Source of the DNA: Dysgonamonadaceae bacterium
Lineage (GTDB): Bacteria; Bacteroidota; Bacteroidia; Bacteroidales; Azobacteroidaceae
Direction: 5' to 3'
Length of the DNA: 64,000 nt
Assembly: GCA_031253625.1 (NCBI GenBank)
Contig: JAIRVZ010000032.1
Location: 1-64,000, forward strand
Below, piece by piece: positions 45,883-52,248 of the stretch. The first letter of the stretch is position 1; the number at the start of each line of letters is the position of its first letter. A program made the position numbers and the translations under genes. The notes beneath the pieces were generated by a model. That model did not search any database and had not been told where the DNA came from. It worked only from the letters and a program-made list of their open reading frames with translations.

Positions 45883-45960
45883 GTGCACATGAAAATTTGA
45901 ATGATTTGTAGACAAAAATTGTTTGCAAAATAATATTAATTATTTAACGTTTATAATTTT
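45883..45960 (+). promoter_or_regulatory. Upstream region of precursor 1, paralogous to 48023-48079
   Basis: GTGCACAT (45883-45890), 8 bases, GAATGATTT (45899-45907), then ATTGTTT and AATATTAATT before the ATG. The same blocks in the same order precede precursor 2. GTGCAC is itself a palindrome, as expected of an operator. Confidence 0.5.
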
Positions 45961-46197
45961 ATGAAAACATTGGATTTGAATGCCTATGGCGTGGAAGAAA
46001 TGAATCAACTGGAAATGAAAAATGTTGATGGTGGTCTTGTAGAAACAAACACCTTAGATATACCAGATGGTGTGGATGAGTCTCGTTGGCGTTGGTATGC
46101 AGCTGCTTTGATTATTATAGGAGTTATAACATTTGACCCTGTGGTCGTACTTATGGGATCGATTTTGGGTGGAGCTGATGCTATTACCGGAGGTTAA
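45961..46197 (+). CDS. Double-glycine leader peptide precursor 1 (bacteriocin-like)
   Basis: A 78-residue precursor. Residues 1-25 form a leader ending in GG (LDLNAYGVEEMNQLEMKNVDGG), with the hydrophobic spacing (M, L, M, V) that C39 peptidases read. It resembles the Bacteroidales GG natural-product precursors. Cleavage would release about 53 residues that start with an acidic stretch and continue as one hydrophobic helix (WYAAALIIIGVITFDPVVVL) with a GSILGG turn and no cysteine. No modification enzyme is nearby, so an unmodified class II-type peptide is likely. Antibacterial activity is not shown by the sequence. Confidence 0.8.
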   Translation: MKTLDLNAYGVEEMNQLEMKNVDGGLVETNTLDIPDGVDESRWRWYAAALIIIGVITFDPVVVLMGSILGGADAITGG

Positions 46198-46231
46198 TCT
46201 ATATTGAGCGTTGATTATCAATAGAATTTGT

Positions 46232-46275
46232 GAAGGTGTGTCAAAAGTATTTATGTCAACTTTTGGCGCATCTTC
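46232..46275 (+). terminator. Hairpin after precursor 1
   Basis: A 17-bp stem with three G-U pairs, GAAGGTGTGTCAAAAGT with ACTTTTGGCGCATCTTC, 34 bases after the precursor stop. There is no strong T-run, so it may be a partial terminator or mRNA stabiliser that gives more precursor mRNA than downstream mRNA. Confidence 0.6.
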
Positions 46276-46299
46276 ATTAATATTTAACTGCTGTTCAAT

Positions 46300-47355
46300 A
46301 TGAAAATACGATGTTTGATATTTGTTTTTTGTTTTTTTTCTGTCTACTCTTGGGCGCACAACGTGCACATAACTATCACTGCCGACGGACAAACAGCTTT
46401 GGGTGCCAGTATATTCGTTAATGGAACAATAAAAGCCATAGCGAACGAACAGGGAGAAGCGCAGCTAAAAAACATCCAATACGGCGATACCATACAAATT
46501 TCTTACATAGGCTACAAAACCGAAAGAATTGTTTTTTCTTCTCAACATAAAGAATTGAACATTAATCTCATTCCTGATATTTTTGCGATAGGAGAAATCT
46601 CCGTATCTTCTACAAATGACAGGCATCTTTTCAGGAAAATGATGAAACGAGGTTTAAATGTTGCAATTCTATCTCAAAAGACTTCCTTTTCTATTATCGA
46701 CACATTGTCGTATATTTCTATTCCGGATCAAATTTACCGGAAAACTACCGGAAGTTTTGTTTATCCCTTGAAAGGTTCGGTAATTACGGTAAAAAATCAA
46801 CAAACAAAACTCTTAGATTCCACTTCGGAAGAGGGCAAAAAATATTATTTATCCAAGGGAGACAATTTGTATGAAAATTATAAAGAATCACCCCATTGTC
46901 CCATTAAAGGTAGAAGTATAGAGTGTAGAGATATTGAAAACTGTTTTTCTGTCTTGTATTCACTAAGCAATTTTAATAATAATATAAGATGGATTTATAT
47001 AGGCAAAGATTCAACGAAGTATTATGATCAATTCTACTATTATGTACCGGATGGCAAGTGGGTACACAATTGGGAAAAGACTAAATGCTATTACGGAGGG
47101 ATTGTATATTTAAATCCTGATGGAATAATTGAAAAAGTAAAAAAACATAGAATCGCGTTAAATTTCCATGAAATTAGCCATGAAGCAGAAATGGATTGTT
47201 TTTATGATAAAAAATATAATGAAGTTATACCTTATCGAGTTACTTTGCGGGATTACTTTTTCGATGAAGGCTTAAATGTGATATTGACAAAAAAAGCGTG
47301 TATTGAAATATATAGCAGACAAGCAGTTGCCGCAGGCATAATTACACCTCAATAA
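46300..47355 (+). CDS. Secreted CarboxypepD_reg-like domain protein
   Basis: A 351-residue protein with a signal peptide (MKIRCLIFVFCFFSVYSWAH) and a transthyretin-like CarboxypepD_reg domain (about 22-95: ALGASIFVNGTIKAIANEQGEAQLKNIQYGD...ISYIGYKTERIVF). The rest (about 100-351) is unassigned and rich in Tyr and charged residues. Such proteins are common in Bacteroidetes surface systems. Its place between a precursor and a CPBP protease suggests a role in the peptide locus (receptor, immunity or modification in the envelope), but nothing specific can be read. Confidence 0.75.
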   Translation: MKIRCLIFVFCFFSVYSWAHNVHITITADGQTALGASIFVNGTIKAIANEQGEAQLKNIQYGDTIQISYIGYKTERIVFSSQHKELNINLIPDIFAIGEISVSSTNDRHLFRKMMKRGLNVAILSQKTSFSIIDTLSYISIPDQIYRKTTGSFVYPLKGSVITVKNQQTKLLDSTSEEGKKYYLSKGDNLYENYKESPHCPIKGRSIECRDIENCFSVLYSLSNFNNNIRWIYIGKDSTKYYDQFYYYVPDGKWVHNWEKTKCYYGGIVYLNPDGIIEKVKKHRIALNFHEISHEAEMDCFYDKKYNEVIPYRVTLRDYFFDEGLNVILTKKACIEIYSRQAVAAGIITPQ

Positions 47356-47450
47356 TTAAAAGGAATTTGAAATAACATTTATATTATATTTTGACCTTAT
47401 ATAAATAATTTTTAATTTTACATCGAACCCTGAGACAAAAATTCTATTTT

Positions 47451-47945
47451 ATGAAAATATATCGTTATTTATACAAATTGAAACCATATCAACTTGTACT
47501 TATAGGAACATTACTCGTATTGGCTTTTAATTATACAATTTCAATTTATTATGAATGGTTAGGTCTAGAAGATAATACAATAACTGAAGAAGATAGAGTA
47601 TCTATTTTAACAATAATTGACGCAACAATAATTTCTCCTTTATTGGAAACTCTTATTTTTCAGTATCTTCCGTTGATAATTGTATATTATCATTTCAAAA
47701 AGTACAAATATCGTTATTGCATTGTTATAGTGTTGTCTGCTATCGCTTTTGCAGCCGTACACCCGCATGAACTTCCTTATTTTACATATATACTGTTTCT
47801 CGGATTAACTTTGTCTTTCTCTTGTTTTATTTTTATCCGAAAAAAACGATACCCTATACTGTACACTTCTCTTATCCACGCAGGATATAATAGTTTTCTT
47901 TTAATAGGAAGAATGTTCTTATTAGATTTTGACCTTATCAAGTAA
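47451..47945 (+). CDS. CPBP-family intramembrane metalloprotease (putative immunity)
   Basis: A 164-residue membrane protein with about four helices. The CPBP/Abi motifs are ETLIFQ (about 68-73, in place of the usual EExxxR), FAAVH (about 99-103) and HAGYN (about 143-147). The second glutamate and the arginine of motif 1 are replaced, so catalysis may be altered. CPBP proteins are frequent in class II bacteriocin clusters, where some give self-immunity. That role here is inferred from the neighbouring precursor genes. Confidence 0.75.
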   Translation: MKIYRYLYKLKPYQLVLIGTLLVLAFNYTISIYYEWLGLEDNTITEEDRVSILTIIDATIISPLLETLIFQYLPLIIVYYHFKKYKYRYCIVIVLSAIAFAAVHPHELPYFTYILFLGLTLSFSCFIFIRKKRYPILYTSLIHAGYNSFLLIGRMFLLDFDLIK

Positions 47946-48006
47946 CATTTGCATATTTATTCTCTACTGATTGTTTTGTGCAGTGAGTCCTGTTACCTTC
48001 GCCACA

Positions 48007-48079
48007 TCATTCGATATTCTATGTGCACATAGAAAAAACGAATGATTTAATTATTGTTTAACTGAAAAATATTAATTTT
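48007..48079 (+). promoter_or_regulatory. Upstream region of precursor 2 with a large dyad
   Basis: TCATTCG (48007-48013), CTATGTGCACATAG (48019-48032) and CGAATGA (48039-48045) together form a symmetric array. GTGCACAT, GAATGATTT, ATTGTTT and AATATTAATTTTATG match the region in front of precursor 1 in order and spacing (9 instead of 8 bases between the first two). Confidence 0.55.
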
Positions 48080-48265
48080 ATGACAAGTTTAAATTTAGAT
48101 GCTTATGGTGTTCAAGCTATAACGCATGATGAGTTAATGGAAATTGAAGGTGGCGGTTTTTGGAAAGATTTTTCGAAATGGGTTGGTACAGGAGTAGGCG
48201 AATACTTAAAGATGATGGGAAATAATCCTGATATGGCAACCGCAGCTATGAATTCTTTAAATTAA
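48080..48265 (+). CDS. Double-glycine leader peptide precursor 2 (bacteriocin-like)
   Basis: A 61-residue precursor. The leader MTSLNLDAYGVQAITHDELM...EGG has the same length and pattern as that of precursor 1 (LNLDAYGVQ versus LDLNAYGVE), but the core differs: about 36 residues, GFWKDFSKWVGTGVGEYLKMM followed by a polar tail, amphipathic and without cysteine. A GxxxG pattern (GTGVG) is present, as seen in two-peptide bacteriocins. It is probably exported by the C39 transporter 2.5 kb upstream. Whether the two peptides act together is unknown. Confidence 0.8.
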   Translation: MTSLNLDAYGVQAITHDELMEIEGGGFWKDFSKWVGTGVGEYLKMMGNNPDMATAAMNSLN

Positions 48266-48308
48266 AACCCAATGTGAGGTTGTCTAATTTTTTAGATATT
48301 TAATTTAC

Positions 48309-48340
48309 AGTGGCTGTTTGTCACAGATAGCCACTTTTTT
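48309..48340 (+). terminator. Terminator after precursor 2
   Basis: AGTGGCT and AGCCACT form a 7-bp stem followed by T6. It ends the bacteriocin-like locus. Confidence 0.75.
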
Positions 48341-48375
48341 GGTAATGCCCCCCGTTCACTTGAATATGTTGCTGC

Positions 48376-48402
48376 ACCGTTAAGCGGCTTTTCCGAAAGC
48401 CG
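48376..48402. other. Hairpin AGCGGCTTT-tccg-AAAGCCGTT
   Basis: A short hairpin with a UUCCGA-like loop in the 180-base gap before the toxin gene, flanked by GTTGC/GCAAC that could extend it. Its purpose is unclear; it may be a REP-like fragment. Confidence 0.35.
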
Positions 48403-48446
48403 TTTGAGAAAGTAAGCGTTTGCAACGTCTCTATCAAATATTCGCT

Positions 48447-48713
48447 TTATGGAAATCTGTTATAAATATCTTTACGGTGTTCAAATGCGGAAAATATTAC
48501 TCTGTCATCTTCAATGAAGAGTCCAATTCGATAATCGCCCAATCTGATCCTGTAAGCCGAAGAGTGTCCTTTTAATTTTTTCAAATTAGGGATATCTCTA
48601 TCATCAGAGGCAGTCATAACCGCACGCACTACTTTGCGCAATCTCCCACGCAATACCTCATCGTGTAGATTGTCAAGTCGCTTGGAGAAATGTTTTGTAA
48701 AATCAACCTGCAT
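48447..48713 (-). CDS. RelE/ParE-superfamily toxin
   Basis: An 88-residue protein of the RelE/HigB/ParE fold: two helices (TKHFSKRLDNLHDEVLRGRLRKVV), then strands with LKGHSSAYRIRLGDYRIGLFIEDDRVIFSAFEHRKDIY. The YRIR...RIG and HRKDIY elements are typical. RelE toxins cleave mRNA on the ribosome and ParE toxins block gyrase; the terminal HRKDIYNRF pattern favours the RelE side. The gene lies 6 bases downstream of its antitoxin. Confidence 0.85.
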   Translation of the reverse strand: MQVDFTKHFSKRLDNLHDEVLRGRLRKVVRAVMTASDDRDIPNLKKLKGHSSAYRIRLGDYRIGLFIEDDRVIFSAFEHRKDIYNRFP

Positions 48714-48719
48714 AATTGT

Positions 48720-48926
48720 TTATAAACCAAGCTTTTCTAATGTCTGTGTTCTGTCGGCTAATCCTTCTTGGCGAGCATTGCGCATAATGTGAAGAAGTTT
48801 AAGGTCTTCAATTTCTTCGATTTCCCCCAAAGAAAGAGGAAGCACGTCAATGTTCATTTTTTCAGCCAATTTGCTAATTAGCCTAATGTCTGCGCCAGAA
48901 TTTCCTTTCAATACAATAGTAGTCAT
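48720..48926 (-). CDS. Antitoxin of the RelE-type pair
   Basis: A 68-residue protein directly upstream of the toxin. The N-terminus (MTTIVLKGNSGADIRLISKLAEKMNID) is a short DNA-binding/dimerisation segment and the helical C-terminus (IEDLKLLHIMRNARQEGLADR) would wrap the toxin. Antitoxin-first order and 6-base spacing fit type II modules. The TACCTTTG -7 box lies upstream. Confidence 0.75.
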   Translation of the reverse strand: MTTIVLKGNSGADIRLISKLAEKMNIDVLPLSLGEIEEIEDLKLLHIMRNARQEGLADRTQTLEKLGL

Positions 48927-48952
48927 AATCTCTACATTTTAATTTACTAACG

Positions 48953-48960
48953 CAAAGGTA
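48953..48960 (-). promoter_or_regulatory. -7 box TACCTTTG, toxin-antitoxin operon
   Basis: The minus strand reads TACCTTTG, matching TAnnTTTG, 26 bases before the antitoxin start. Confidence 0.5.
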
Positions 48961-49015
48961 AACAATTTCGCCCATTTTTCACTAACTAACTATCGTTTAA
49001 AGTTAATTTCATATC

Positions 49016-49081
49016 TCATATCCCCAAAAGTTCATTAACCTGTTCGATTGTCATCCTTTTCCCTTTTCCTTCTTTGATGCT
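49016..49081 (-). pseudogene. Antitoxin-tail fragment, copy 1
   Basis: A 21-codon open stretch ending in TGA (SIKEGKGKRMTIEQVNELL...) with no gene in front of it. The DNA is nearly identical to the tail of the fragment at 50272-50430. It directly adjoins a copy of the tail of the gene at 52249. Confidence 0.6.
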
Positions 49082-49086
49082 TATAT

Positions 49087-49152
49087 TTAATAATAATCAA
49101 TTTTTCTTTCTACTATTACAAATTTATCTAAGCCGATTTGATTCCCCCATTG
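49087..49152 (-). pseudogene. Duplicate of the 3' end of the gene at 52249
   Basis: The last 20 or so codons (NQIGLDKFVIVERKIDYY) match the C-terminus NQIDLDKFVIVERKIDYY of the YD-repeat-like protein, with about 3 base differences over 60. Nothing of the rest of that gene is present here. Confidence 0.75.
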
Positions 49153-49183
49153 CACCGAAGTTTATGATTGATAAATGAGAGTT

Positions 49184-49984
49184 CACCTATAAAAGTTGTG
49201 GAGTTGAAAAAATCCGGAACGGATTAAATCTTGGTAGCCCGATGTGAAACGTCGGGAAACGAAACAAACAAGCCACATCCAAGTGGCGAAGCCCCGAAAT
49301 AAATTTTTCTAAAACTGAGATTCTAAAAAAAATAATGTATTTTTGCGCTAAAGTATTAACCAATAAACATTTTTTTTATGGCTGGAACCTATTCCCAAAT
49401 GCACATACAATTAGTATTTGCTGTAAAAAATCATCAATCCTCCTTTATTAGGAAAGAACATAAGGATGAAATTGAAAAATATATTGCAGGCATTATTGCA
49501 AACAATAACTGCAAATTATTAGTAATATATTGCAATCCTGATCATGTCCATATTCTAATTGGCTCACGCCCCAGTGTATTATTGTCAGAATTAGTCCGGA
49601 AAATTAAATCTTCATCATCCAAATTTATTCACGAGAAATTTGATCAAAACAAGCATTTTGCATGGCAAGAAGGATATGGAGTGTTTACCTATAGTCGGTC
49701 ACAAGTGGATTTGGTGATAAACTACATATTAAATCAAAAAGAACATCACCACAGGAAAACATTTCGTGAAGAATATATCGATATGTTGAAAAAATCACGA
49801 ATAGATTTTGATAAAAAATATTTGTTTGATTGACATAACATAAATATTTGGCTAATGCCGAACGTTATTTCGGGGCTTCGCCACTTGGATGTGGCTTGTT
49901 TGTTTCGTTTCCCGACGTTTCACATCGGGCTACCAAGATTTAATCCGTTCCGGATTTTTTCAACTCCACAACTTTTGCAGGTGA
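49184..49984. mobile_element. Y1-transposase element bounded by a 118-bp inverted repeat
   Basis: Left arm 49184-49301 and right arm 49867-49984 are inverted copies differing at only 2 positions near the outer end. Each arm carries small hairpins (AATCCG-gaa-CGGATT; CCCGAtGT...ACgTCGGG; CCAC-atccaa-GTGG). Between them lies an intact Y1 transposase gene. Canonical IS200/IS605 elements lack terminal inverted repeats, so this fits better a RAYT gene flanked by inverted REP-type units (a REPtron). Confidence 0.8.
49378..49833 (+). CDS. IS200-like / REP-associated (Y1, HUH) transposase
   Basis: A 151-residue single-tyrosine transposase. The HUH metal site is in CNPDHVHILIG and the catalytic tyrosine is expected in the downstream helix (VDLVINYILNQKEHHHRKTF). 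The N-terminus MAGTYSQMHIQLVFAVKNHQ is typical of the Bacteroidetes group. Length is normal and the frame is intact, so it may be active. It is enclosed by the 118-bp inverted repeat. Confidence 0.92.
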   Translation: MAGTYSQMHIQLVFAVKNHQSSFIRKEHKDEIEKYIAGIIANNNCKLLVIYCNPDHVHILIGSRPSVLLSELVRKIKSSSSKFIHEKFDQNKHFAWQEGYGVFTYSRSQVDLVINYILNQKEHHHRKTFREEYIDMLKKSRIDFDKKYLFD

Positions 49985-50042
49985 GCCTAAATGAGCAAAA
50001 ATGAATCTTTAACTTAAGCAACGTTTTCAAACCATGGTCGTT

Positions 50043-50135
50043 AGGTTAAGCGCGTAAATAGCTCTGAAAGAGCGGCATCAATAGCGATGGGCGTTGCCCT
50101 ACGCTATTGATATACAAGGCTTTTAGCCTTAACCT
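50043..50135. repeat. Multi-hairpin REP-like element
   Basis: An outer stem AGGTTAAG (50043-50050) / CTTAACCT (50128-50135) encloses three hairpins: AGCTCT-gaa-AGAGC, ATCAATAGCG..GGGC-gtt-GCCC..CGCTATTGAT and AAGGCT-ttt-AGCCTT. The multi-branched form and the phrase GGGCGTTGCCCTACGCTATTG are characteristic of REP-type repeats seen in Bacteroidetes. It lies 58 bases from the transposase element. Confidence 0.7.
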
Positions 50136-50271
50136 GACTGCAATAGTTTCCGAACGTCGTTTGATAAGTTCATTGTTTTTAATGACATGATAAAAATGTC
50201 AATGATTAAAAGGAATTTGAAATATGAATTGCTTTATAATGCAATTGCCCTTCCGGGAGAAAGCGATGGCG
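50136..50271. other. Gap with a 20-bp sequence shared with 47355-47374
   Basis: ATTAAAAGGAATTTGAAATA at 50205-50224 is identical to 47355-47374, just after the CarboxypepD_reg-like gene. The remainder has no ORF or hairpin of note. Confidence 0.5.
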
Positions 50272-50430
50272 TTACCCCAAAAGTTCATTAACCTGTTCGA
50301 TTGTCATTCTTTTCCCTTTTCCTTCTTTGATGCTTTGCAAACCTCTTTCAAGTTTTGTAAAATATTCTTCTTTGCTCATTAAGGTGTCATCTTTGGTTAT
50401 AGGAACGATTTTATAACATTTTCCTATCCT
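50272..50430 (-). pseudogene. Antitoxin-like C-terminal fragment, copy 2
   Basis: A 52-codon open frame ending in TAA. It reads KIVPITKDDTLMSKEEYFTK and then LERGLQSIKEGKG..., which looks like the C-terminal part of a Phd/YefM-type or related antitoxin (MSKEE(F/Y)F.KL..GL..I..G). A start at 50379 would leave only 35 residues. The 5' part overlaps the end of the KilA-N gene. Probably a remnant; its tail is duplicated at 49016. Confidence 0.55.
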
Positions 50431-51220
50431 TTACCTCTCTTAAAATCCTCATCTGCTGGATCGCAATCTGATTTAACTTTATCAATCGTTCTTGTTGCGG
50501 AAGTCCTTCGTTGACAAAAACTGCATTCAAGTTTTCCATATTCGATAGGCAAATTAATTCATTAATGGTAGCATAATCTCGAATATTACCTTTTAGGTTA
50601 GGATTGGTTTTTCTCCATTCTTTGGCAGTTATGCCAAATAGAGCAACATTCAATACGTCGGCTTCGTTGGCATAAATAATGGAAGTTTGCTGCGGTGTAA
50701 GTTCTGCAGGGATAAGATTATACTTAATGGCATCGGTGTGAATGTGGTAATTAATTTTTGCCAATTCTCGCTTGGCACTCCAAGCAATTGCCTTTTGTTC
50801 TTCAATTTTGAGCCGCTTAAATTCGGTTACAAGGTAAAGTTCAAATTCTGCCGAAATCCACGCTGCAAACTTGAAAGCAATATCCGAGTGAGCATACGTT
50901 CCTCCTCCATAACGACCTGATTTTGAAACTATTCCAATAGCATTTGTTTCAAAAATCCATTTTTGGGGAGACATCCAAAAGTGCGGTTTTGCCGACTCAT
51001 TTTTAAACCCCTCATAAATGTGGGGGTTGAAATTCGGATTGTTCAGCATTTCCCACAAACCAAGATATTCAATAGTATTGTAAGTTCTTAGCCATAAGCT
51101 GATTATCTGCGAAGGATTCCCTTTGTCTCGAGTCTTGGCAATGTCGGTCAGCGAAATATAATCTTCTTGTTCTTTTTTGTAAAATACTATTTCGGTATTT
51201 TTTACTGTTATTTTTTCCAT
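50411..51220 (-). CDS. KilA-N domain-containing protein
   Basis: A 269-residue protein with an N-terminal KilA-N DNA-binding domain (about 1-135: ISLTDIAKTRDKGNPSQIISLWLRTYNTIEYLGLW ... YGGGTYAHSDIAFKFAAWISAEFELYLVTEFKRL). The C-terminal half is helical and unassigned. KilA-N proteins come from phages and are common as single accessory genes in Bacteroidetes, often as antirepressor-like regulators. It lies among repeats and gene fragments. Confidence 0.85.
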   Translation of the reverse strand: MEKITVKNTEIVFYKKEQEDYISLTDIAKTRDKGNPSQIISLWLRTYNTIEYLGLWEMLNNPNFNPHIYEGFKNESAKPHFWMSPQKWIFETNAIGIVSKSGRYGGGTYAHSDIAFKFAAWISAEFELYLVTEFKRLKIEEQKAIAWSAKRELAKINYHIHTDAIKYNLIPAELTPQQTSIIYANEADVLNVALFGITAKEWRKTNPNLKGNIRDYATINELICLSNMENLNAVFVNEGLPQQERLIKLNQIAIQQMRILREVKDRKML

Positions 51221-51325
51221 ACTGTTACGTTTTAGAATTTGCTTGGTTAGTTTTCGCAGAATTACACTTTTTTGTTAATTCTCACGCATGAATTTAGATT
51301 TTCATTGTATGATTCTCCCTGTTGC

Positions 51326-52246
51326 TTATTTATTACTTATTAAAAAGTAAATTAATATTGGGACAGTGATACCTGCCAATAAAGTACTAAGTGTAACTAT
51401 TTCACCAGCTTCACTCTCAGTGTTTTTATATTTTTTATTAAATAATCCAAGAGTAGCAGCAGTTGGTAGTGCTTGCATTAAAACAAGTACACTAATTACA
51501 ACAGAGGGAGCTCCAAGCATTCTAAGAAGTGCCCATGTAAATATTGGTGGAATAGTTAACTGTGTTAAACAAACAAAAACTACTTGCCAACGTTTAAAGA
51601 GAACTTTTAGTTTTGCTTCACTCAACATAAACCCTATACATAGTAATGCTAGTGGAGTAGTTAATCCGGCAATCATACCAACTGTTTGATTTATTATTGA
51701 TGGCAACCGAATTCCAAATATAAAGAAAACAGCACCCAAAATAATTCCAACAACATTTGGATTTATAAATCCTTTTAAAGTATCTTTCCAAGTATAATTA
51801 TCATTAAAAAGCCATATACCATAAGTAAATAAAGCAATTACCCATGGTAACATAAATCCTGCATACGCTATTAGTCCATCTTGACCAAAAGCCATAGAAA
51901 CTAAGGGATATCCAATAAACGAAGTATTATTGAAAGCAAATGCAAATTTATACTCATAATTATTGTTTTTAACTATTTTCTTAGAAAAAAGTACTTGTGA
52001 AAGCAATATTAGTAAGGATAAGATAATTATACAACTTATTAATCCCCAAAGAAATAATCTGAGATCAGCAAAATTAAATTCATCCGGAAATGAATTAAAG
52101 AATGCAATAGGCAATGTAACAGTTAAAATTAAATTGCTTAAAAATTTAACACTCTCATCGCGAATAATTTTAATCTTACTAAGAAAAAAACCTATAAAAA
52201 TTAATATAATTACAATAGCCAATCCGGCATAAAAATCAGTTAACAT
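51326..52246 (-). CDS. AEC family (auxin efflux carrier-like) transporter
   Basis: A 306-residue membrane protein with about ten helices, in two inverted five-helix halves joined by a short loop near residue 150. The conserved features LTVTLPIAFFNSF, AFNNTSFIGYPL and MQALPTAATLGLF fit the AEC/BART superfamily. Bacterial members carry small organic acids such as malate or malonate; the substrate here is not clear. The start codon lies 2 bases after the stop of the YD-repeat-like gene. Confidence 0.88.
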   Translation of the reverse strand: MLTDFYAGLAIVIILIFIGFFLSKIKIIRDESVKFLSNLILTVTLPIAFFNSFPDEFNFADLRLFLWGLISCIIILSLLILLSQVLFSKKIVKNNNYEYKFAFAFNNTSFIGYPLVSMAFGQDGLIAYAGFMLPWVIALFTYGIWLFNDNYTWKDTLKGFINPNVVGIILGAVFFIFGIRLPSIINQTVGMIAGLTTPLALLCIGFMLSEAKLKVLFKRWQVVFVCLTQLTIPPIFTWALLRMLGAPSVVISVLVLMQALPTAATLGLFNKKYKNTESEAGEIVTLSTLLAGITVPILIYFLISNK

Positions 52247-52248
52247 AT

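Noticed and set aside
46363-46370. Third GTGCACAT, as in the precursor upstream regions
   Set aside because: It lies inside a coding sequence and lacks the GAATGATTT block and spacing.
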